From an uncultured Lentisphaeraceae bacterium (GTDB taxonomy: Bacteria; Verrucomicrobiota; Kiritimatiellia; RFP12; DVOR01), in NCBI GenBank assembly GCA_949282555.1, contig CASDPK010000018.1, positions 1-50,917 on the forward strand: a stretch of DNA of 50,917 bases, read 5' to 3'. The notes below the pieces were generated by a model. That model was not told the origin of the DNA and did no database searches. It was given only the letters and a program-made list of their open reading frames with translations. The first letter of the stretch is position 1, and each line of letters opens with the position of its first letter. The position numbers and the translations under genes were made by a program. Shown in pieces: positions 20,236-29,085 of this stretch.

Positions 20236-22845
20236 TTAGGCCGCCGAGCGCTGCCCGGCGTCGCGCCGCCGCAGGTTTTCCGTGAGGGCAACGGCCGCGG
20301 GGATCGCCAACGTGAGGAGTGCCGCCTTGGCCCAGACCGCGGGCGCCAGCGGAACGGTGCCGAAGACGGCGCCGCCCCAGTGGACGATGACCACCTGCAG
20401 GAGGGCCGTCACGGCGACGGCAAGGAGAAGCGCGGGGTTCCCCAAGAGCCCGCCAAAGGGATTGCCCCCCTCCAAACGGCGCGCGCAAAGGGCGTTCATC
20501 AGCTGGAAGAGCACAAACAGCGTGAAGAGCGCGGTTCCCTGGGCGGCGGCGTCCGGCCCCGCGCCCAAGAGATCCCACCGCAATTGCGCCAGCGACAGGG
20601 CGGCGATCAGTCCGCCCACGGCCCCCATCCGCACCAACATGGGGCGCGCGACCAGCGGGGCGTCGCGGCGGACCGGCGCACGGTGAAGCAGGCCGTCGCC
20701 CAAGCGCTCGAGGCCCAGGCAGAGGGCGGGCGGGCCATCCATGATCAGGTTCACCCACAGGAGCTCAAGCGCCGTGAAGGGCGGCGGGAGGCCGCAGAGG
20801 GCGGCGATCAGCACCACCAGCACGGAGGAGATGTTGACCGTGAGCTGGAAGAGGAGGAAGCGGCGGAAGTTGTCCGCGATGCCGCGCCCCCAGCGGATGG
20901 CGCGGACGATGGTGGAGAAGGCGTCGTCCAGCAACAGGATGTCGCACGCCTCCTTCGTCACCTCCGTGCCCGTGATGCCCATCGCCACGCCGACGTCGGC
21001 CTCCTTGATGGCGGGGGCGTCGTTGATGCCATCGCCCGTCACGGCCACGGTCTCGCCTTGGGCCTTGAGGGTGCGCACCACGCGCAGTTTGACGGACGGG
21101 GTGGAGCGCGCGATCACCCGCACGGTGCGCAGGGCCTCGGTGAAGGCGGCGTCGTCAAGTCGCTCCAGCTCCGCGGCGACGACGGCGCGCTTGCCGCCGT
21201 CGAGCAGATGGAGGCTTTGGGCGATGGCGGTGGCCGTCACGAGGTTGTCGCCCGTCAGCATCATCACTTGGATGCCTGCCGTGCGGCACGCTTCCATGGC
21301 CGCCGGGACCGCCGCGCGCACGGGGTCGGCGATGGCCGCGAAGCCGTCGTAGACGAAGGCGCCCTCGGAGCCTTCGCGGTGGGCGAAGGCAAGCACGCGG
21401 CAGGCTTGGCGTTGCCATTCGGCCATCGCGGCCTCGGCCTTGGCACGCTCCGCGGCCGAAAGCGCGCAGGCGGAGAGCACGCTTTCCGGGCTTCCTTTCA
21501 TCAGGGTGTGGGGCGTTGCGCCGCCCAGGTGGGTGCGCATGCATTTGGTGTCGGAGGAGAAGGGCTCCACGGCGGTGATGGGGGCCTGTGCGCGGGCTTC
21601 GCCGGGGGTGTGCCCCGCGCGGGCCGCCGCCACGAGCAGGGCGCCTTCGGTGGGGTTGCCCACAAATCCTTTCCCTTCGGGCAGGAGGTCGGCGGTGGAA
21701 TTGACGAGGATGTTTTCCAGCAGGCGGCCGGAGGGTTCGCAGGGTTGGCCGTCGGCCCCGACGAGCGCGAGCGCCGTCATCCGGTTTTCGGTGAGGGTGC
21801 CGGTCTTGTCGGAACAGACGAAGGTGACGCACCCGATGGTCTCACAGGCCACCATCTTTTTGACGAGCGCGTTTTGTTTGGCCATGCGGAGAACGTTGAT
21901 GGCCAAACTCATCGCCACGATCGTTGGCAGGCCCTCCGGCACGCAGGCCACGATCAGCACCACGGAGGCGATGAAGGCCTCGCCAACCGCCGTCCAGGTG
22001 AGCCCGCCTTGGAGGAACCCTTGCAGGAGGCGCACCGCGAAGGTGAGCCCCGCGGCCGTGATGCCCGCCAAGGTCACCCACTTGCCCAGCACGGCGAGCC
22101 GCTCTTGGAGCGGGGTTCGTCCCGTTTCCTGCCCGGCGAGGGCGGCGGCGATGCGCCCGAATTCCGTGTGCATGCCGACGGCGGTGACCACCATCAGCCC
22201 GGAACCTGCCGTCACAAAGCTGCCGGCATAAAGCATGGTGGGGCGTTCGGCGACGGGCGCGGAGAGGGGCACTTCGGCCTCGGCGGACTTTTCCACCGGG
22301 GCGCTCTCACCCGTCAGGGCCGATTCGTCGGCTACCAGTCCGCTGGATTCCACGAGGCGTCCATCTGCCGTGAGCTTGTCGCCCGTGCCGATCACGACGA
22401 GGTCGCCCACGACGAGCTCTTCCTGCGGAATCCTTACGCTGCGCCCGCCGCGCAAGACGCGCGGGCGGACGTCGGAGCCGATTCCGCGGAGCGCCTCGAA
22501 CGCCTTTGCGCTGCGTCCTTCCATGGCCACGGAGATGCCCACGGAAAGGAGAATCGCCACCGCCACGCCGGCGCATTCGGCGAAGTCGGTTTCCCCTCCC
22601 GTCCACAGACGCGCGAGGTTGACGCCCAGCATGATGGCCGCGGCCAACAGCAGGAGCAGGGTCATCGGTTCGCGGAAGGCTTCAAGGATTCTTTGGCCCA
22701 AACCGATGGGTTTGGGGCGCTCCAGGCGGTTGGCCCCATGAGTCGCACGGCTGGCCTCGACGGCCGCCTCCGAAAGACCGTTCCTTCGGTCTCCTTCCAA
22801 TGCCCGGAGCACCGTTTCGGCGGATTGGGCATACGCAGTGTCCAT
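20236..22845 (-). CDS. P2-type cation-transporting ATPase, probably Mn2+/Ca2+ export
   Basis: 869 aa. Actuator motif LTGES near 178, membrane helix 4 PEGLP, phosphorylation site CSDKTGTLTENRM with D346, hinge TGDGINDAP (603-611). Helix 6 reads NLIMDGPPALCLG, very like the NIIMDGPPAQSLG of yeast Pmr1, a Ca2+/Mn2+ pump; the Gln that favours Mn2+ in Pmr1 is Leu here. About ten membrane helices. The leader looks like a manganese-sensing riboswitch, so Mn2+ efflux is the best guess. Usual P2 length. Monocistronic, converging with the tyrS operon. Confidence 0.85.
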   Translation of the reverse strand: MDTAYAQSAETVLRALEGDRRNGLSEAAVEASRATHGANRLERPKPIGLGQRILEAFREPMTLLLLLAAAIMLGVNLARLWTGGETDFAECAGVAVAILLSVGISVAMEGRSAKAFEALRGIGSDVRPRVLRGGRSVRIPQEELVVGDLVVIGTGDKLTADGRLVESSGLVADESALTGESAPVEKSAEAEVPLSAPVAERPTMLYAGSFVTAGSGLMVVTAVGMHTEFGRIAAALAGQETGRTPLQERLAVLGKWVTLAGITAAGLTFAVRLLQGFLQGGLTWTAVGEAFIASVVLIVACVPEGLPTIVAMSLAINVLRMAKQNALVKKMVACETIGCVTFVCSDKTGTLTENRMTALALVGADGQPCEPSGRLLENILVNSTADLLPEGKGFVGNPTEGALLVAAARAGHTPGEARAQAPITAVEPFSSDTKCMRTHLGGATPHTLMKGSPESVLSACALSAAERAKAEAAMAEWQRQACRVLAFAHREGSEGAFVYDGFAAIADPVRAAVPAAMEACRTAGIQVMMLTGDNLVTATAIAQSLHLLDGGKRAVVAAELERLDDAAFTEALRTVRVIARSTPSVKLRVVRTLKAQGETVAVTGDGINDAPAIKEADVGVAMGITGTEVTKEACDILLLDDAFSTIVRAIRWGRGIADNFRRFLLFQLTVNISSVLVVLIAALCGLPPPFTALELLWVNLIMDGPPALCLGLERLGDGLLHRAPVRRDAPLVARPMLVRMGAVGGLIAALSLAQLRWDLLGAGPDAAAQGTALFTLFVLFQLMNALCARRLEGGNPFGGLLGNPALLLAVAVTALLQVVIVHWGGAVFGTVPLAPAVWAKAALLTLAIPAAVALTENLRRRDAGQRSAA

Positions 22846-22867
22846 CTTCTCTCTTCCTCATTCGGAT

Positions 22868-22904
22868 GAAAAAACGCCCGGCAGAAGACCTGCGCGGGCG
22901 TTGA
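22868..22904 (-). terminator. intrinsic terminator in the ATPase leader (riboswitch expression platform)
   Basis: On the minus strand AACGCCCG pairs with CGGGCGTT, with an inner GCAG/CTGC, followed by TTTTTTC. It lies after the aptamer and 23 bases before the ATPase ATG, so it can act as an attenuator. Confidence 0.8.
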
Positions 22905-22913
22905 TGGTTCCCA

Positions 22914-23040
22914 ATGAGGGAGAGCAAGACCCGCACGGCGGTCGGCTGCCGCACATGAGTCTCACCATGGAAGGTAGGCCAGGCTTTGGGGCCGGGACTG
23001 TTGGCCTACCGCGCATTCTGCGCCGGCTACTCCCTCAAGT
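22914..23040 (-). ncRNA. yybP-ykoY family (Mn2+-sensing) riboswitch
   Basis: Read on the minus strand, the leader starts CTTGAGGGAGTAGCCGGCG (23040 downwards). The GGGAGTAGC block is the conserved 5' part of yybP-ykoY RNAs. It then has a CCAACAGTCCCGGC-type segment and GGTGAGACTCATG (GAGACT at 22959-22964), matching the conserved GAGAC loop. The closing helix pairs TGAGGGAG with CTCCCTCA at 22914-22924. Family members bind Mn2+ and switch on Mn2+ exporters including P-type ATPases, exactly what follows here. Found by eye, without a covariance search. Confidence 0.75.
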
Positions 23041-23126
23041 GCCCACAGTGTAGCAAAGTGTCCTCTGTCTGTCATCCGGTGATGTGCGGGCGCTTCTTCG
23101 GGAGGTTCGGATGCGCGCCTCAGCCC

Positions 23127-23210
23127 CTCCGGTTTGAGAGGCTCCGTATCGTGATGCGGGATGCTCCGCATCTCGGGCCGAGGTACGGAGCATCTCGGAG
23201 GGGGAAGCAG
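23127..23210. repeat. dispersed intergenic palindromic repeat, copy 3
   Basis: Contains GAGAGGCTCCGTATCGTGAT, GGGATGCTCCGCATCTCGG and GTACGGAGCATCTCGG, so it is inverted relative to copies 1 and 2. It fills most of the spacer between the riboswitch promoter region and the fusA terminator. No gene is visible in 23041-23236. Confidence 0.6.
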
Positions 23211-23236
23211 AGGGGGAGCGTGGGGATGGGTGGGAT

Positions 23237-23272
23237 AACGAAAAGCCGCCCCAAGGAGGGCGGCTTTTCGTT
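23237..23272 (-). terminator. intrinsic terminator of fusA
   Basis: Arms AACGAAAAGCCGCCC and GGGCGGCTTTTCGTT with an AAGG-type loop, 24 bases after the fusA stop. The stem includes A/T runs that give a T tract on the minus strand. Confidence 0.85.
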
Positions 23273-23295
23273 GCGATAATCCTTCGGAGGAAGGC

Positions 23296-25401
23296 TTATT
23301 CGTCGGCTTCGGAGTAGCCGCGCACCTTGCCGGCTTTGCGGCGCTTCTCCACGATCTCGTCCTGCAGGTTCTTGGGGACGGGCTCGTAGTGGTCGAAGAC
23401 CATCGTGAAGGAGCCGCGGCCCTGGGTGAGGGTGCGGATGGTGTTGGAGTAGCCGAACATTTCGCCGAGGGGCACGAAGCCGTGGACGAGGCGGGCGCCG
23501 CCGCGCTCTTCCATGCCTTCCACGCGGCCACGACGCTGAGAGAGGGAGCCGGTGGCAGCGCCCATGTAATCCTCGGGAACGACGACCTCAACCTTCATGA
23601 TGGGCTCGAGAAGCTGAGGCTGGCTCTTGAGGAAGACTTCCTTGAAGCACTGGCGGGCAGCGGTCTGGAAGGCGAACTCGGAGGAGTCGACGTCGTGGTA
23701 GGAGCCGTAGAAGAGGGTGGCCTTGAGCGGGAGCACGGGATAGCCGGCGAGCGGGCCGGATTCCATCGCGGCGATGACGCCCTTTTCGACGGCGGGGATG
23801 TATTCGCCGGGGATGACGCCGCCCTTGATGTCGTTGACGAACTCGAACTCCTTGCCGGGTTCCTGCGGGGCGAACTTCATGCACACATGGCCATACTGGC
23901 CGCGGCCGCCGGACTGCTTTTTGTGCTTGTATTCGCCTTCGCCCTCAACCGCGATGGACTCACGGTAAGCGACTTCGGGACGGCCGACTTCGCAATCGAC
24001 GTTGAACTCGCGCTTCAGGCGGTCAACGATGATTTCGAGGTGGAGCTCACCCATGCCGGAGATGATGGTCTCGGAGGTTTCCTGGTCGAAGGCCACGGTG
24101 AAGGTGGGGTCTTCCTGGGCGAGGGTGTGCAGGGCGTTGCCGAGCTTCTCGTTGTCGCCGCGGGAGACGGGTTTCACGGCGATGGAGATCACCGGCGCGG
24201 GGAAGTCGATGGATTCCAAGTGGATGGGGTGCTCGGGATCGCAGAGGGTGTCGCCGGTGCGGGTGTTGGGCAGGCCGATGACGGCGACGATGTCGCCGGC
24301 GTAGGCCTCTTCCAGCTTCTCCTGGCGGTTGGCGTGCATGCGGAAGAGGCGGGAGATGCGCGCCTTCTTGTTGATGGAGGAGTCGAGGATTTCCTCACCG
24401 GCCTTCAACACGCCCGAGTAGACGCGGGTGAAGATGATCTTGCCCATGTTCTTGTCGGACATGATCTTGAAGGCGAGGGCGGAGAGGGGCTCCTTGTCGT
24501 CGGCATGGCGCACGATGGAAGGATCGGCCTCATCGGTCACCGGCGGGATGTCCAGCGGGCTGGGCAGGTAGGCGACGACGCCATCGAGGAGGATCTGCAC
24601 ACCCTTGTTCTTGAAGGCGGTGCCGCAGAAGGCCGGCATGATGGCGCGGCTGATGCAGCCCTTGCGCAGGCCCTTGACGATTTCCTCCTTGGAGAGCGTC
24701 CCTTCCTCGAAGTACTTGTTCATGAGTTCTTCGTCCTGCTCGGCGGCGGCCTCGATCATCTCGTGGCGCATCTCCTCGCACTTTTCCTTGAGCTCGGCGG
24801 GGATCTCGGAGTAGATCTGCTTCAGGCCGTTGGAGGCCTTATCGTAGGTGACGAGGCGCTCTTCGAGCAAGTCCACCACGCCCTCGAAGGTGTCGCCGGC
24901 GCCGTAGGGGCAGACCATCGGCACGGGGCGGGCATTGAGCTGGTCGCGCACCTGGTCCATCACGGAGAAGAAGTTGGCGCCCACGCGGTCCATCTTGTTC
25001 ACGAAGATGAGCTTCGGCACTTTGTACTTTTCGGACTGACGCCACACCTGCTCGGACTGCGGCTGCACGCCACCCACCGCGCAGAACACGGCCACCGCGC
25101 CGTCAAGCACGCGCAACGAACGCTCCACCTCAGCGGTGAAGTCCACGTGTCCGGGGGTGTCGATCAGGGAAATCATGTGGTCATCCCACATCACTGCGGT
25201 GGCGGCGGAGGTGATGGTGATGCCGCGCTCCTGCTCCTGGACCATCCAGTCCATCGTGGCGGCGCCTTCGTGCACCTCGCCGATCTTGTGGCTCTTGCCG
25301 GAGTAGAAAAGAATGCGCTCGGACGTCGTCGTCTTGCCGGCGTCGATGTGGGCCATGATGCCGATGTTGCGCACCTTGGCGAGGGGAATGCTGCGTGCCA
25401 T
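23296..25401 (-). CDS. fusA: elongation factor G
   Basis: 701 aa from [20 protein letters not shown]. The open frame extends 129 codons further upstream, but AAAGGAG directly precedes this ATG and EF-G starts here. GTPase motifs [27 protein letters not shown] and NKMD are all present, then domains II-V ([22 protein letters not shown]). GTP-driven translocase of the ribosome. It stands alone, not in a str operon. A possible promoter on the minus strand is TTGCAA (25470-25475), 18-base spacer, TACAGT (25446-25451). Confidence 0.95.
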   Translation of the reverse strand: MARSIPLAKVRNIGIMAHIDAGKTTTSERILFYSGKSHKIGEVHEGAATMDWMVQEQERGITITSAATAVMWDDHMISLIDTPGHVDFTAEVERSLRVLDGAVAVFCAVGGVQPQSEQVWRQSEKYKVPKLIFVNKMDRVGANFFSVMDQVRDQLNARPVPMVCPYGAGDTFEGVVDLLEERLVTYDKASNGLKQIYSEIPAELKEKCEEMRHEMIEAAAEQDEELMNKYFEEGTLSKEEIVKGLRKGCISRAIMPAFCGTAFKNKGVQILLDGVVAYLPSPLDIPPVTDEADPSIVRHADDKEPLSALAFKIMSDKNMGKIIFTRVYSGVLKAGEEILDSSINKKARISRLFRMHANRQEKLEEAYAGDIVAVIGLPNTRTGDTLCDPEHPIHLESIDFPAPVISIAVKPVSRGDNEKLGNALHTLAQEDPTFTVAFDQETSETIISGMGELHLEIIVDRLKREFNVDCEVGRPEVAYRESIAVEGEGEYKHKKQSGGRGQYGHVCMKFAPQEPGKEFEFVNDIKGGVIPGEYIPAVEKGVIAAMESGPLAGYPVLPLKATLFYGSYHDVDSSEFAFQTAARQCFKEVFLKSQPQLLEPIMKVEVVVPEDYMGAATGSLSQRRGRVEGMEERGGARLVHGFVPLGEMFGYSNTIRTLTQGRGSFTMVFDHYEPVPKNLQDEIVEKRRKAGKVRGYSEADE

Positions 25402-25525
25402 AATGACTCCTTTGCGAATAACTCCAACGTGGATAAAGTCGCGATACTGTATCAAACTCCATTCACTTCTTGCAATAAGGAGAACGCGGCGTGAATGCCG
25501 CCCTTGGGTTTGTGCATATCGGCGG

Positions 25526-25554
25526 TTCCCACAGGCGCACGGTTTTGGTATCGT
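25526..25554 (+). promoter_or_regulatory. possible sigma-70 promoter of the parvulin lipoprotein gene
   Basis: TTCCCA, a 17-base spacer, then TATCGT, 38 bases before the ATG. Each hexamer matches the consensus at 4 of 6 places, so this is a weak call. It faces away from the fusA promoter in the same spacer. Confidence 0.3.
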
Positions 25555-25592
25555 AGTGGGCGTTTCGTCAACACACAAGGAGCAACAGAAAC

Positions 25593-26978
25593 ATGCAGAA
25601 GAGAATCTTTTTGGGCCCGGCCATGGCCGCCGCCGCAATGGTGGCAGTGACCGTTGGGTGCGACAAGGCCGAACAGCAGCCCGCCGCCGCTGAGCAGCCC
25701 GCCGCCGCCGAGCAGCCCGCCGCCGCCGAGCAGCCCGCAAAGCCCGCCAGCGTCGAGAGCGAGGTGGTGAGCCTTCCGCCTCCCCCAAAAGACACGGACG
25801 TCATTGCCTCCGTGGGCGATGCGAAGCTCACTTGGGCCGAGCTGAACAAGCAGGTGGACGAGATGATCGCCGGCTACGCAAAGGTGTCGGGGAACCCGAT
25901 CCCCTCCGAGCAGTTGCCGCAGGCGAAGCAGGAGTTCCGCCGCAATCAGGTGCAGGCGTTCATCGTGGACAGCGTGATCGGTCAGGCGGCGAAGAAGGCC
26001 GGCGTGACGGTGACCGACGCCTTCCGCGCGGAGCAGACCAAGGAACTTGAAGAGAAGCAGGGCAAGAAGATCGACGAACTCGTCAAGACCTTCCCCCTCG
26101 GCGAGGCCAAGGCCAAGGAACTGCTGGAGAAGCAGTGGCTGGAGCTGGCGCTTCTTGAGGCCAAGGTCTTCCCGAACGTGAAGGTGACCGACGAGGAAGT
26201 CAAGGCCGCCGTGGAGAAGAACGCCGCCGAAATCAAGCTGGTGTCCGACGAGATGGCCGGCTATGCCAAGCAGCTTGCCGAGAAGACGGCCGTGTTTGAG
26301 GATTTGGTGAAGGCCAATTCCATGGTGAAGAACCCGATGCCGATCCCCTCCGCGCAGATCCCCATGATGTTCCCCGACAAGGCCGCCCAAGAGGCCATCG
26401 CCTCGGCCAAGGACGGTGAGATCACCGGCGTGATTGACGTCCCCGGCGCGAAGATGATCGTCAAGGTCGTGAAGCGCACCCCCGCCAAGGAGGCCGATGA
26501 GGCCGGCGCCAAGGCCAAGCTTGAGGCCATCCGCGAGCGCATCCTGAAGGGTGAGGACTTCGCCCAGCTGGCCAAGGAAAACTCCGATTGCCCCAGCGGC
26601 GCCAAGGGTGGCGACCTGGGCGAGTTCGGCAAGGGCCAGATGGTGCCCGAGTTCGAGAAGGCCGCCTTTGAGCAGAAGGTGGGCGAAGTGGGCCCGTTGG
26701 TCAAGACCAACTTCGGCTATCACATCATCAAGGTGACGAAGCGCGACGACGCGGCCGGCAAGGTGACCGCCTCCCACATTCTCGTGAAGACCGAGGCCAC
26801 GCCCGCCACCGTCACGCTCCTGCCCCTGCTCAAGCCCGTTCCGGCGAAGCTTGAGGCCGCGACGCTCCGCGAATCGCTCACCGAGCAGCGCAAGCGCCAG
26901 GCGGCGATGGACTTCTTCGATGCCGAGAAGAAGGCGCTTGGCGTGAAGAGCACGCTCTTCCCTGAGCTGGCGCAGTAA
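25593..26978 (+). CDS. parvulin-type peptidyl-prolyl isomerase lipoprotein (PpiC/SurA/PrsA-like)
   Basis: 461 aa. Lipobox VTVGC (C23), then three and a half copies of EQPAAA (about 27-46, an 18-base tandem repeat), a flexible tether to the membrane. A SurA-N-like helical region follows ([15 protein letters not shown] to [16 protein letters not shown]). A parvulin domain near 310-385 has [35 protein letters not shown] and FGYHIIKV. It helps fold exported proteins in the periplasm. Ribosome site AAGGAG upstream. A second, incomplete parvulin start ([10 protein letters not shown]) lies near the C-terminus. Confidence 0.85.
   Translation: MQKRIFLGPAMAAAAMVAVTVGCDKAEQQPAAAEQPAAAEQPAAAEQPAKPASVESEVVSLPPPPKDTDVIASVGDAKLTWAELNKQVDEMIAGYAKVSGNPIPSEQLPQAKQEFRRNQVQAFIVDSVIGQAAKKAGVTVTDAFRAEQTKELEEKQGKKIDELVKTFPLGEAKAKELLEKQWLELALLEAKVFPNVKVTDEEVKAAVEKNAAEIKLVSDEMAGYAKQLAEKTAVFEDLVKANSMVKNPMPIPSAQIPMMFPDKAAQEAIASAKDGEITGVIDVPGAKMIVKVVKRTPAKEADEAGAKAKLEAIRERILKGEDFAQLAKENSDCPSGAKGGDLGEFGKGQMVPEFEKAAFEQKVGEVGPLVKTNFGYHIIKVTKRDDAAGKVTASHILVKTEATPATVTLLPLLKPVPAKLEAATLRESLTEQRKRQAAMDFFDAEKKALGVKSTLFPELAQ
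25677..25738 (+). repeat. 18-base tandem repeat inside the parvulin lipoprotein gene
   Basis: About 3.5 copies of an 18-base unit beginning GAGCAGCCCGCCGCCGCC, encoding EQPAAA. Copies are nearly identical in DNA, so copy number may vary between strains without breaking the frame. Confidence 0.7.
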
Positions 26979-26991
26979 GGCTTTTCGCAGC

Positions 26992-27027
26992 GGCCGCCCC
27001 GTCGCGCGACGACCGGGCGGCCTTTTT
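26992..27027 (+). terminator. intrinsic terminator of the parvulin gene
   Basis: GGCCGCCC (26992-26999) and GGGCGGCC (27015-27022), with an inner CGTC/GACG stem, followed by TTTTT. It ends about 10 bases before the next gene's start. Confidence 0.85.
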
Positions 27028-27036
27028 CGTTCCGAG

Positions 27037-29085
27037 ATGAGCCGCCGTTCCAAAAAACGCAGACCTTCCGCCCCCATGCCTCCGCGTGGGGTGCGGAAAG
27101 ACGTCATTCCCGAGGATGAGCCCTTTTGGAGGGGCGTGATGCGGCGGGAGATGTTTCCCCTGCCCACGGTGCTCTTGGCTTTCCCGACGGTGACGGTGCT
27201 CTTGGCCTCGGTGGGATTCCTGCTTGGGGTGGGGGTCACCGGCTGGTATGGCGTGGTGGGCTTCTGCGTGGCGGCGGCGCTGGCGCTGATTGGCGGCGGC
27301 ACGTTGCGCACGGGGCTCCGGCGCGTGGGATGGTTTGCGGTCTCGGTGGCGGCGATCCTTGCGTTGGATCAAAGCTTTGTCTTGTTCTCGTGGTGGGATG
27401 CGCAGGCCTATCACGTGGCGGCGGCGCGATTTCTCCTGGAGGGGTGGAACCCCGTCTTCGATGCCACGCGGGAGACGTTGCTCGCCGCGACGGGGGCCGA
27501 TCCTTCGACGTTCAACGCCTATCACGTCGCCTATCTGCCTCGCGCGGGGTGGGTGTGGAGCGCGGTGACGGCCGCATTGACGGGCAATCTCGAATCGGGC
27601 GACACCCTGATTTTGCTCACGGGCGCCGCGCTGGGGGGGCTGGCGTGGCGGGTCACCCCGTTGCTCTTTGGCGCGGAGCGTTGGAAGCGGCTCTTCTTCG
27701 CCTCGCTGACGATGCTCGCGCCGGGCGTGGTGGCGAGTGCGTTCTGCAACGCGCAGGACGGTTCGTTGTATGCGCTCCTGATGATTTTTCTGTTGGCGGC
27801 GTGCGCCTACCGCAAGACCGGCCGCACGGCGTGGCTGGGCACGCTGGCCATCGCGCCCGTGCTGGGGTGCAACCTCAAGTTCACGGGGTTGGTGAGCTTG
27901 GTGCTTTCGGCGGCGGTCTTCACGGTGCCGTTGTTGTGGGGAGCCTTCCGCCGGGCGGAAGGCCGCGGCCCCCGCACGTTTTGGAAATGGGTGGCGGCGT
28001 GCGGCGTTGGCTTCTCCCTCGCGTTGATGGTGGGCTTCTCGCCATATCTCACCAACTGGGCCAACCACGGCGGCCCGTTCTATCCGGAGCACAGCTTCTC
28101 GAAGGATGAGCCGTTGCCGGCGATGACGGCGGATTTCGATTTGCTGAACGATGACGCGGCGGCGATGGGCTACATGGGGCGCGTGATGAATGCGTATTTC
28201 TCCAAGTGGCTGGCCCATCGGTATTACGAATGGAAGCTGGACAAAAAGCCCTTCCGCCCGGTCTTCCACTTGGATCAGGTCAGCGGGCTTGGCACGGGCT
28301 TCCGCATCGTGATGTGTCTGACGCTGGTGATTCTCTGCTTCACGCGGCGCTGTTCAACGCCGTGGCTTCTGGCTGCATTGTTGCTGACGAGCTTCCTGCA
28401 ACCGACCAAGACGGTGGGCTATGTGCGGTATGTGCCCCAGCTTTGGATGTTCCCCGTGCTGGTGGCCTTCAACGCAATGACGGTGAATGTGCCCCGGTCG
28501 CCGTGGATCGGGCGGACGCTGGGGATCGTGGTCACGGCCATCATGGCCACCAGCACCTACGTCTTTGCCTTGGGGAAACTGTTGCTCGCGCTCGGGATGA
28601 GCGCCTACGCGCTCTCCCTTGTGGAGGCCATGCGCGCGGAGACGCATCCCCGAGTCTACGTGCTCTCCCTGCATGACCGTTACCGTGAGGACGGACGCTG
28701 TTTGGCGGCGTGGGAGACCCTCCCGCCCGACATTCCCGCCCCGCACGTCTTCGACAACTACTATCGCACCCTCCTGCCCGAATGCGGCGTGCGGAACATC
28801 GATTGGCAGACGCCGGCCGAAATGCGTGACCTCCGCGCCGCCGGAGAGCCGCGCTTCTATCTGGGCGAACATCTGTGGTTTTGGCCGCACGATCCTGCCC
28901 GCATCCGTCATCCCGCCACGCACTTTTATGCCGGGCACCCCCGCAAGCCCTTTACGGCCGCCGCCACGCTTCGGATGGCCGCCGACGTGCTTCCGGACGT
29001 GCCGACCTATTTGTGGCGGGTGGCGTGTTTCCGGTGGGGGCGCTTCGCCGCGTATCTGAGGGGAGGCACCCGGGATGCCCCGTGA
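27037..29085 (+). CDS. polytopic membrane protein, GT-C glycosyltransferase-like
   Basis: 682 aa. A basic N-terminus is followed by about ten to twelve membrane segments and a ~130-aa C-terminal soluble part (HDRYREDGRCLAAWETLPPD). The layout and the acidic SWWDAQAYHVAAARFLLEG after the first helices resemble GT-C enzymes that use polyprenyl-linked sugars, but no motif proves it. Start uncertain: the first ATG has no clear ribosome site, and later ATGs (27076, 27139) are possible. It overlaps the next gene by 11 bases, so both are probably one unit acting on envelope glycans. Confidence 0.6.
   Translation: MSRRSKKRRPSAPMPPRGVRKDVIPEDEPFWRGVMRREMFPLPTVLLAFPTVTVLLASVGFLLGVGVTGWYGVVGFCVAAALALIGGGTLRTGLRRVGWFAVSVAAILALDQSFVLFSWWDAQAYHVAAARFLLEGWNPVFDATRETLLAATGADPSTFNAYHVAYLPRAGWVWSAVTAALTGNLESGDTLILLTGAALGGLAWRVTPLLFGAERWKRLFFASLTMLAPGVVASAFCNAQDGSLYALLMIFLLAACAYRKTGRTAWLGTLAIAPVLGCNLKFTGLVSLVLSAAVFTVPLLWGAFRRAEGRGPRTFWKWVAACGVGFSLALMVGFSPYLTNWANHGGPFYPEHSFSKDEPLPAMTADFDLLNDDAAAMGYMGRVMNAYFSKWLAHRYYEWKLDKKPFRPVFHLDQVSGLGTGFRIVMCLTLVILCFTRRCSTPWLLAALLLTSFLQPTKTVGYVRYVPQLWMFPVLVAFNAMTVNVPRSPWIGRTLGIVVTAIMATSTYVFALGKLLLALGMSAYALSLVEAMRAETHPRVYVLSLHDRYREDGRCLAAWETLPPDIPAPHVFDNYYRTLLPECGVRNIDWQTPAEMRDLRAAGEPRFYLGEHLWFWPHDPARIRHPATHFYAGHPRKPFTAAATLRMAADVLPDVPTYLWRVACFRWGRFAAYLRGGTRDAP

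Noticed and set aside
20020..22869. Open frame of 949 codons on the plus strand opposite the P-type ATPase
   Set aside because: Low-complexity His/Gly-rich translation antisense to a gene with all P-type ATPase motifs.
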